Assembly (NCBI RefSeq): GCF_902148855.1
Contig: NC_043978.1
Location: forward strand, 19,361,195 to 19,425,194
Source: Sphaeramia orbicularis
Taxonomy: Eukaryota > Chordata > Actinopteri > Kurtiformes > Apogonidae
Length of the DNA: 64,000 nucleotides
Direction of reading: 5' to 3'
The notes beneath the pieces were generated by a model. It was not told the origin of the DNA and searched no databases. It saw only the letters and a list, made by a program, of their open reading frames with translations. Shown here piece after piece: positions 57,656 to 64,000 of this stretch; position 1 is the first letter of the stretch, and the number at the start of each line of letters is the position of its first letter. A program made the translations under genes and the position numbers.

Positions 57656-57957
57656 AATCAGTCAAACATATGGCCCATGGACCAAAACTGGCCCACCAAA
57701 GGGTCCAGTCCAAGCCATGGGATGAATATGTGAAATGCAAAAATTGCACTGAGGAAATTTGTTTAAAGAATAGTTTATAGATATTAGCACTTTCACGATG
57801 TAATTTTACAATTTTCACTTGAACTTTATTCTTTAAACAAAGACAAACATTTGTAATTGTCATTATTTATATATTATGTTATTATTTTACTGGTATGGCC
57901 CACTTTAGATCATATTGGTCTACATGTGGCCCCTGAACTAAAATGAGTTCAACAGAA
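57656..57957 (+). mobile_element. hAT-like MITE fragment at the array edge
   Basis: GTCAAACATATGGCCCATGG to TGGCCCCTGAACTAAAATGA, a shortened GGTGTCAAAC-family copy. Its right end lies 35 bp from the first tRNA gene; the same end precedes every tRNA gene in the array. Confidence 0.65.
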
Positions 57958-57991
57958 TATATATATATGATTGATCGCACATAAAAGCTTC

Positions 57992-58078
57992 TCCTTCGAG
58001 CCGGATTTGAACCAGCGACCTAAGGATGCCTAGTATGTGCACTACAGTCCTCCGCTCTACCAACTGAGCTATCGAAGG
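57992..58078 (-). tRNA. tRNA-Tyr(GTA), gene 1, with 14-nt intron
   Basis: The gene decodes tyrosine codons TAC and TAT. The 87-nt primary region has a perfect 7-bp acceptor stem (CCTTCGA with TCGAAGG), discriminator A, D arm GCTC...GAGC, anticodon loop CTGTAGA with GTA, and T arm GCTGG TTCAAAT CCGGC. The intron TGCACATACTAGGC sits between positions 37 and 38, the canonical site, as in vertebrate tRNA-Tyr genes. The mature RNA would be 73 nt before CCA. The internal A box (around TAGCTCAGTTGG) and B box (GGTTCAAATCC) are intact. TTTT follows 7 nt past the 3' end as the polymerase III stop. Its intron is the most diverged of the six. Confidence 0.97.
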
Positions 58079-59000
58079 GGATGCTCTACCCAGAAATTCT
58101 TAAAAGATAAAAAATAGCGATTTCTTTACATACGTAAATGATAAACTGAGACAATATATTGTTAAAATTGCACTTATTTTTTTGAAAAAATTTCAGGTTG
58201 TTCGTGTTGATCTAATTTTTACCCCGTCCCCAGAAGCAGGGGGCAAGGGGTATTGTTTTTGGTTTCGTTTGTTAGTTTGTTAACACTTAAGCAGCAAAAC
58301 TGCTGGCTGAATTTATACCAAATTGGGTTTATAAATTGCCAGTGACCCAGAAAAAGACATTATTACATTGTGAGAAAAATAAGTAAAAGTTCAAATTTTT
58401 TATTAATTTTTAAAATCTTTTTTTCCCCATTTACTAATAATGGGCAAAATTTTAAATAACCTATAAAAACATCAATTTTAACTCAATTTACTTAAAATGT
58501 TGCAGAGATATAGAGATTAATTGTAGACATCTCTCTGAGAAATATCGAAGTGATAGCTTGTTTTTGACATTTTTTGTTACATTTTTCAATCTTTTTCTTT
58601 TCCCATTTCCTTATAATGGGTAAAATTTCAAATGTCTATAAAAACATCAATTTTGTTTCTGTTTACGTCAAACTTGGCACATATATAATTTTTATATTTA
58701 ACAAATATTGAGTATGGATGAAAGAGTGGATCAATGCCAAAATAAGATACAATTTGTGCGAGGGGTGGGGTTTGTTGTGCCTGGCACTAATTGTTTATAG
58801 ATATAAAAAAATTTCATTATGTAATTTTACTTTTTTCACTTTGAACAAAGAGAAACATTTGGAGTTGTCATTATTTATACATTACTGTTACTATTTTATT
58901 GGTCCAACCCACTTTAGATCATATTGGTCTGCATGTGGACCCTGAATTGAACTGAGTTCAACAGAATATACAGAAATGATTGATCCCACTTAAAAGCTTC
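58079..59000. repeat. Spacer A, first copy
   Basis: Right after the tRNA comes inner hAT-like sequence (GATAAACTGAGACAATATAT, TTGTTAAAATTGCACTTATT), split by a segment from CCCAGAAGCAGGGGGCAAGG to about 58795 with two similar halves (CCCATTTACTAATAATGGGC, CCCATTTCCTTATAATGGG). The hAT-like end resumes with GAGTTGTCATTATTTATA to GTGGACCCTGAATTG. No gene. Confidence 0.7.
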
Positions 59001-59087
59001 TCCTTCGAGCCGGATTTGAACCAGCGACCTAAGGATGCCTGGCATGTCCACTACAGTCCTCCGCTCTACCAACTGAGCTATCGAAGG
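59001..59087 (-). tRNA. tRNA-Tyr(GTA), gene 2
   Basis: All 73 mature positions are identical to gene 1. The intron is TGGACATGCCAGGC, the same as in gene 3. The 3' trailer GAAGC then TTTT is kept. Spacer A lies on its low-coordinate (3') side and spacer B on its 5' side. Confidence 0.97.
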
Positions 59088-60262
59088 GGCGCATAAGGTG
59101 AAAAATGCTTGAAACATTAACAGTAGATTCATTGAAATCGGTAACAACATTTGACAACCTGCAACAGAGGATGGAAGATGATGAAGTTAATGCAATATCA
59201 GACACAAAACACAGACAAACTGGCATTTACCTTTAACATCAAAGGGAAACAAGTGATTTCCATAAATGATTTTTGATGTAATTTTCTTTTTATAAAACAG
59301 TCTTCACAGTCAAAATCAAATGCAGTGTCAATATTTCAGAGTCCAGCTATTTTAAACCTAGATAAAGGATTTATAACAAATCAAGTACCTACTTATCTCT
59401 GTACACGTGTTGTATAAATTGTCTTGGTTAATTCTACGGAAGTTTTTAGCTCAATAGTTCTCACTCTTGCACTTCTTTCCGTGTCTGGCTTGCTATTGTA
59501 CGATTAGCCTATTTATTTACTTATTTATTTATTCATTCATTCATTCATTCTGTTCTCCTCTCTCTTCTTCTCTACTTCTTCCTTTGTATCCCTCATCTTC
59601 CATATATCTATTTAGAAACATTTTTTTTATACCTCTTTTTAAATATATTTATGTTTGTACATTCCTTTAAGTAGCAGCAGATGTGTGTAAATGACACTTC
59701 AGACCACTGAGTCGATCATTGGCTCAGTGTTTTAAAACATGTGGACAACAATCCAATCCCAGTGGATTGAATTTTTTAATAAATCGATCTTTGTCAGAAG
59801 GCAATAGCGACTCAAAGTATGTCATGACAACTTGTTAGCATTAGCAATACAAGTTCAAATTCTGTGTTTTTGCATTATAGCAGACTGGGGGGGGGGTGCT
59901 TTTCCCCTCGGATTTCTCCGCCCCCAGCTGTGATGTCATTGCCGACTGTATCTATAGACAAAGTTTTACTCAATGGCCACTGAGAAGGACCAAATGTTAT
60001 CTCAAACAGAGTTAAATTCAGCTCCCTAAGAGTTAAACTGACACTCTGTTTTTTACCGTGTTCCATCTCCGGCTTGTGCCCAGAGGCAAGAAAAGTTTAT
60101 TTTCATAGAACATGCACGTTTGAGTTCACCTTAAATCAACAGAATGTGTTACTGACCTATTGGTCTGCATGTGGACCCTGAAATAAACTGAGTTCGACAC
60201 CTGTGTTATAGAGTAATCAAAGATGGAATCGATCCTACATTTGGAAGTGACAGAAAAGCTTC
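59088..60262. repeat. Spacer B, first copy
   Basis: Order of landmarks: GAAAAATGCTTGAAA, CAACAGAGGATGGAAGATGA, CTTGGTTAATTCTACGGAAG, ATTTATTC/ATTCATTC runs, AACAATCCAATCCCAGTGGA, AGCAGACTGGGGGGGG, GCCACTGAGAAGGACC, then the hAT-like end TGGTCTGCATGTGGACCCTG. The 63-codon open frame here is not kept in the other B copies. Confidence 0.75.
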
Positions 60263-60349
60263 TCCTTCGAGCCGGATTTGAACCAGCGACCTAAGGATGC
60301 CTGGCATGTCCACTACAGTCCTCCGCTCTACCAACTGAGCTATCGAAGG
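60263..60349 (-). tRNA. tRNA-Tyr(GTA), gene 3
   Basis: Mature sequence identical to the other copies; intron identical to gene 2. Both sides are spacer B, the middle position of the A-B-B unit. Confidence 0.97.
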
Positions 60350-61517
60350 GAGCGCACAACGTGAAAAATGCTTGAAAGATTAACAATATTCATTGAAATC
60401 AGTAACACAACATTTGACAAAATGCAACAGATGGAAGATGATGAAGTTAATTCAAAATCAGACACAAAACACAAACAAACTGACATTTACCTAAATATCT
60501 AAGGGAAACAAGTGATTTCCATAAATTATTTTTGATATAATTTTCGTTTTACAAAACAGTCTTCACAGCAAAAAAAAAAAAAATGCAGTGTCAATATTTC
60601 AGAGTCAAGCTATTTTAAACCTAGATAGAGGATTTATAACAAATCAAGTACCTACTTATCTCTGTACAAGTGTTGTATAAATTGTCTTGGTTAATTCTAC
60701 AGAAGGTTTTAGCTCAATAGTTGTCACTGTTGCACTTCTTTCCATGTCTGGCTTGCTATTGTATGATTAGCCTATTTATTTATTTATTTATTCATTCATT
60801 CATTCTTTTCTCCTCTCTCTTCTTCTCTCCTTCCTTTGTATCCCTCATCTTCCATATATTGATTTAGAAACATTTTTTTATACCTGTTTTTAAATATATT
60901 TATGTTTGTACGTTCCTTTAAGTAGCAGCAGATGTGTGTAAATGACACTTCAGACCACTGAGTCGGATCGTTGGCTCAGTGTTTTAAAACATACGGACAA
61001 CAATCCAATCCCAGTGGATTGAATTTTTTTAATAAATCGATCTTTGTCAGAAGGCAATAGCGACTCAAAGTACGTCATGACAACTTGTTAGCATTAGCAA
61101 TACAAGTTCAAATTCTGTGTTTTTGCATTATAGCGGACTGGGGGGAGGAGGGTTTGCTTTTCCCCTCAGATTTCCCCGTCCCCAGCTGTGACGTCGTTGC
61201 AGACTGTATCTATAGAGTAAGTTTTACTCTATGGCCACTGAGTGGGACCAAATGTTATCTCAGAGTTAAATTCGACTCTCTAAGAGTTAAATTGACACTC
61301 TGTTTTTTTACCGCGTTCCATCTCCTGTTTGTGCCCAGAGGCAAGAAAAGTTTATTTTCATAGAACATGCACGTTTGAGTTCACCTTAAATCAACAGAAT
61401 GTGTTACTGACCTATTGGTCTGCATGTGGACCCTGAAATAAACTGAGTTTGACACCTGTGTTATAGAGTAATCAAAGATGGAATCAATGCTACATTTGGA
61501 AGTGACAGAAAAGCTTC
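60350..61517. repeat. Spacer B, second copy
   Basis: Same landmarks in the same order as the first B spacer, with small length changes in the A- and ATTC-runs. An open frame at 61085-61363 is not shared as a protein by other copies. Confidence 0.75.
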
Positions 61518-61604
61518 TCCTTCGAGCCGGATTTGAACCAGCGACCTAAGGATACCTGGTATGTCCACTACAGTCCTCCGCTCTACCAACTGAGCTATCG
61601 AAGG
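61518..61604 (-). tRNA. tRNA-Tyr(GTA), gene 4
   Basis: Mature sequence identical. The intron is TGGACATACCAGGT, the only one ending in T before the 3' splice junction. It begins the second 3.5-kb unit, being followed by spacer A like gene 1. Confidence 0.97.
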
Positions 61605-62501
61605 GAACATGCAATGTTCAAAATGTTTAAAACATTACAAATAATGATTTCTGAGACACTATATTGTTAAAATTGCACTTCTTTTTCTTAATAAATTTCA
61701 GGTTGTTCATGTTGATCTAATTTTTACCCTGCCCCCCGAAGCAGGGGGCAAGGGGTATTGTTTTTGGTTTGGTTTGTTAGTTTGTTAACACTTAAGCAGC
61801 AAAACTGCTGGCTGAATTTATACCAAATTGGGTTTATAAATTGCCAGTGACCCAGAAAAAGACATTATTACATTGTGAGAAAAATAAGTAAAAGTTCAAA
61901 TCTTTTATGAATTTTTAAAATCTTTTTTTCCCATTTACTAATAATGGGCAAAATTTTAAATCACTATAAAAATGTCAATTTCAATTTAATTTACTTAAAA
62001 TGTGGCAGAGGTATAGAGATTAACTGTAGACATCTCTCTGTAAAATATCGAAGTGATAGCTTGTTTTTGACATTTTTTGTTACATTTTTCAATCTTTTTC
62101 TTTTCCCATTTACTTATAATGGGTAAAATTTCAAATGTCTATAAAAACATCAATTTTGTTTCTGTTTACGTCAAACTTGGCACATATATAATTTTTATAT
62201 TTAACAAATATTGAGTATGGATGAAAGAGCGGATCAATGCCAAAATCAGCTACAATTCGTGCAAGGGGTGGGGTTTGTTGTGTCTGGCACTAATTTTTTA
62301 GAGATGTAAAACAATTTTATTATGTAATTTTACTTTTTTCCCTTCAAACAAAGAGAAACGTTTGGAGTTGTCATTATATATTATTTTGTTATTATTTCAC
62401 TGGTCCAACCCACTTTAGACCATATTGGTCTGTATGTGGACCCTGAACTGAATTGAGTTCAACAGAATATACAGAAATGATTGATCCCACCTAAAAGCTT
62501 C
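61605..62501. repeat. Spacer A, second copy
   Basis: Closely similar to 58079-59000 along its length, including the CCCGAAGCAGGGGGCAAGG segment (61735-61753) and its two similar halves. Slightly shorter. Confidence 0.75.
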
Positions 62502-62588
62502 TCCTTCGAGCCGGATTTGAACCAGCGACCTAAGGATGCCTGGTATGTCCACTACAGTCCTCCGCTCTACCAACTGAGCTATCGAAGG
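62502..62588 (-). tRNA. tRNA-Tyr(GTA), gene 5
   Basis: Mature sequence identical; intron TGGACATACCAGGC. Corresponds in position to gene 2. Confidence 0.97.
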
Positions 62589-63739
62589 GAGTGCACAAGG
62601 TGAAAAATGCTTGAAAGACTAACAATAGTTTCATTGAAATCAGTAACACATTTGACAAAATGCAACAGATGGAAGATGATGAAGTTAATGCAAAATCAGA
62701 CACAAAACACAGACAAACTGACATTTACCTAAATATCTAAGGGAAAGAAGTGATTTCCATAAATTATTTTTATTGTAATTTTCTTTTATAAAACAGTCTT
62801 CACAGTAAAAAAATGCAGTGTCAATATTTCAGAGTCAAGCTATTTTAAACCTAGATAGAGGATTTATAACAAATCAAGTACCTACTTATCTCTGTACATG
62901 TGTGTTGTATAAACTGTCTTGGTTAATTCTACAGAAGTTTTCAGCTCCATAGTTCTCACTCTTGCACTTCTTTCCATGTCTGGCTTGCTATTGCACGATT
63001 AGCCTATTCATTCATTTATTTTTATTTTTCTCCTCTCTCTTCTTCTCTCCTTCTTCCTTTGTATCCCTCATCTTCCATATATCTATTTAGAAACTATTTT
63101 TTATACCTGTTTATAAATATATTTATGTTTATACTTTCCTTTAAGTAGCAGCAGATGTGTGTAAATGACACTTCAGACCACTGAGTCGATCATTGGCTCA
63201 GTCTTTTAAAACATACAGACAACAATCCAATCCCAGTGGATTGAATTTTTTTAATAAATCGATCTTTGTCAGAAGGCAATAGCGACTCAAACTACGTCAT
63301 GACAACGTGTTAGCATTAGCAATACAAGCTGAAATTCTGTGTTTTTGCATTATAGCAGACTGGGGGGGGGGTTGCTTTTCCCCTCAGATTTCCCCAACCC
63401 CAGCTATGACGTCATTGCCGACTGTATCTATAGAGTTAGTTTTACTCTATGGCCACTGAGTGGGACCAAATGTTATCTCAAACAGAGTTAAATTCAACTC
63501 GCTAAGAGTTAAATCGACACTCTGTTTTTTTACCGTGTTCCATCTCCGGTTTGTGCCCAGAGGTAAAAAAAGTTTATTTTCATAGGACATGCACGTTTGA
63601 GTTCACCTTAAATCAACGGAATGTGTTACTGACTTATTGGTCTGCATGTGGACCCTGAAATAAACTGAGTTTGACACCTGTGTTATAGAGTAATCAAAGA
63701 TGGAATCGATCCTACATTTGGAAGTGACAGAAAAGCTTG
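62589..63739. repeat. Spacer B, third copy
   Basis: Same landmarks as the other B spacers; the ATTC run is largely lost (only a short ATTCATTCATTT remains near 63008). Confidence 0.75.
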
Positions 63740-63826
63740 TCCTTCGAGCCGGATTTGAACCAGCGACCTAAGGATGCCTGGTATGTTCACTACAGTCCTC
63801 CGCTCTACCAACTGAGCTATCGAAGG
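63740..63826 (-). tRNA. tRNA-Tyr(GTA), gene 6
   Basis: Mature sequence identical; intron TGAACATACCAGGC. The base just past the discriminator differs from the other five (trailer CAAGC instead of GAAGC), but TTTT is kept. Corresponds in position to gene 3. Spacer B continues on its 5' side to the window end. Confidence 0.97.
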
Positions 63827-64000
63827 GGGTGCGCAATGTGAACAGTGCTTGAAAGATTAACAATAGATTCATTGAAATCAGTAACACAACATTTGACAAA
63901 ATGCAACAGATGGAAGATGATGAAGTTAATGCAAAATCAGACACAAAACACAAACAAACTGACATTTACCTAAATATCTAAGGGAAAGAAGTGATTTCCA
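63827..64000. repeat. Spacer B, fourth copy (start only)
   Basis: CAGTGCTTGAAAGATTAACA and ACAAAATGCAACAGATGGAA match the beginning of the other B spacers. The window ends inside it, so a seventh gene is expected beyond. Confidence 0.7.

Larger units (their letters stand above)
57992..64000 (-). repeat. tRNA-Tyr higher-order tandem array
   Basis: tRNA starts (low coordinate) are 57992, 59001, 60263, 61518, 62502 and 63740: steps of 1009, 1262, 1255, 984 and 1238 bp. Spacers are of two kinds. A (after genes 1 and 4) holds inner hAT-like sequence and a GGGGCAAGGGGTATTG segment. B (after genes 2, 3, 5 and 6) holds ATTCATTC runs, a CAGACTGGGGGG segment and TTTACTCTATGGCCACTGAG. Genes 1-4, 2-5 and 3-6 are 3526, 3501 and 3477 bp apart, so the true unit is about 3.5 kb with three genes. 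The array continues past the edge. Confidence 0.9.

Noticed and set aside
54502-57992. Additional decayed tRNA-Tyr copies between the pseudogene and gene 1
   Set aside because: Positions expected from the array spacing (near 55.5 and 56.8 kb) show LINE, hAT-like or unassigned sequence with no tRNA wording.
59875-60066. 63-codon frame in spacer B
   Set aside because: The other B spacers do not keep it open, so there is no sign of selection.
62530-63965. Similar short frames beginning MSVCLCFVSDFALTSSSS in several spacers
   Set aside because: They run from spacer B through the tRNA gene on the same strand; the similarity comes from the tandem array, and the last residues are just the tRNA sequence translated.

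Overview
The window looks like intergenic DNA from a ray-finned fish, most likely a teleost. The evidence is the mix of repeats: LINE 3' ends of the Rex/L2/RTE kind, many short non-autonomous DNA transposons (Tc1/mariner, hAT, piggyBac-like, Harbinger-like), tRNA-derived SINE pieces, long tetra- and pentanucleotide arrays, and intron-bearing tRNA-Tyr genes. The species cannot be named from this. I see no complete host protein-coding gene. Most long open frames are repeats, simple-sequence arrays or transposon remnants. One short segment (5356-5461, minus) could be a host exon, with low confidence. I recognise no retrovirus or LTR element.

Layout. 1-5.2 kb is transposon-dense: a tandem run of one teleost repeat (here called the AGGT repeat), a LINE remnant, a 400-bp Tc1-like element with an open truncated transposase frame, and a 700-bp Tc1-like deletion derivative. 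5.2-12 kb is mostly unassigned sequence with a few MITEs. 12.0-21.3 kb is a stack of nested insertions whose order can be read from target-site duplications and empty sites: a foldback element inside a hAT-like element; a Tc1-like MITE inside a piggyBac-like MITE; and a piggyBac-like element inside a 122-bp tandem repeat of an 8-bp-TSD element. 21-41 kb alternates unassigned, possibly single-copy sequence (several blocks look like candidate regulatory DNA) with simple repeats at 24.0-24.6 and 25.5-26.0 kb. 41-52 kb again carries transposon remnants, a local tandem duplication with two later insertions (45.7-47.3 kb), and LINE fragments.

54.5-64 kb is the clearest functional region. Six intact tRNA-Tyr(GTA) genes, all on the minus strand, each carry a 14-nt intron and a downstream TTTT stop. 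They lie about 1.0 or 1.25 kb apart in a 3.5-kb higher-order repeat (spacer order A-B-B, A-B-...). The array runs off the right edge. A decayed tRNA-Tyr copy that keeps its intron lies about 3.4 kb to its left. The genes would be transcribed individually by RNA polymerase III from internal A and B boxes.

All family names rest on reading motifs, ends and flanks by eye; no database search was possible.
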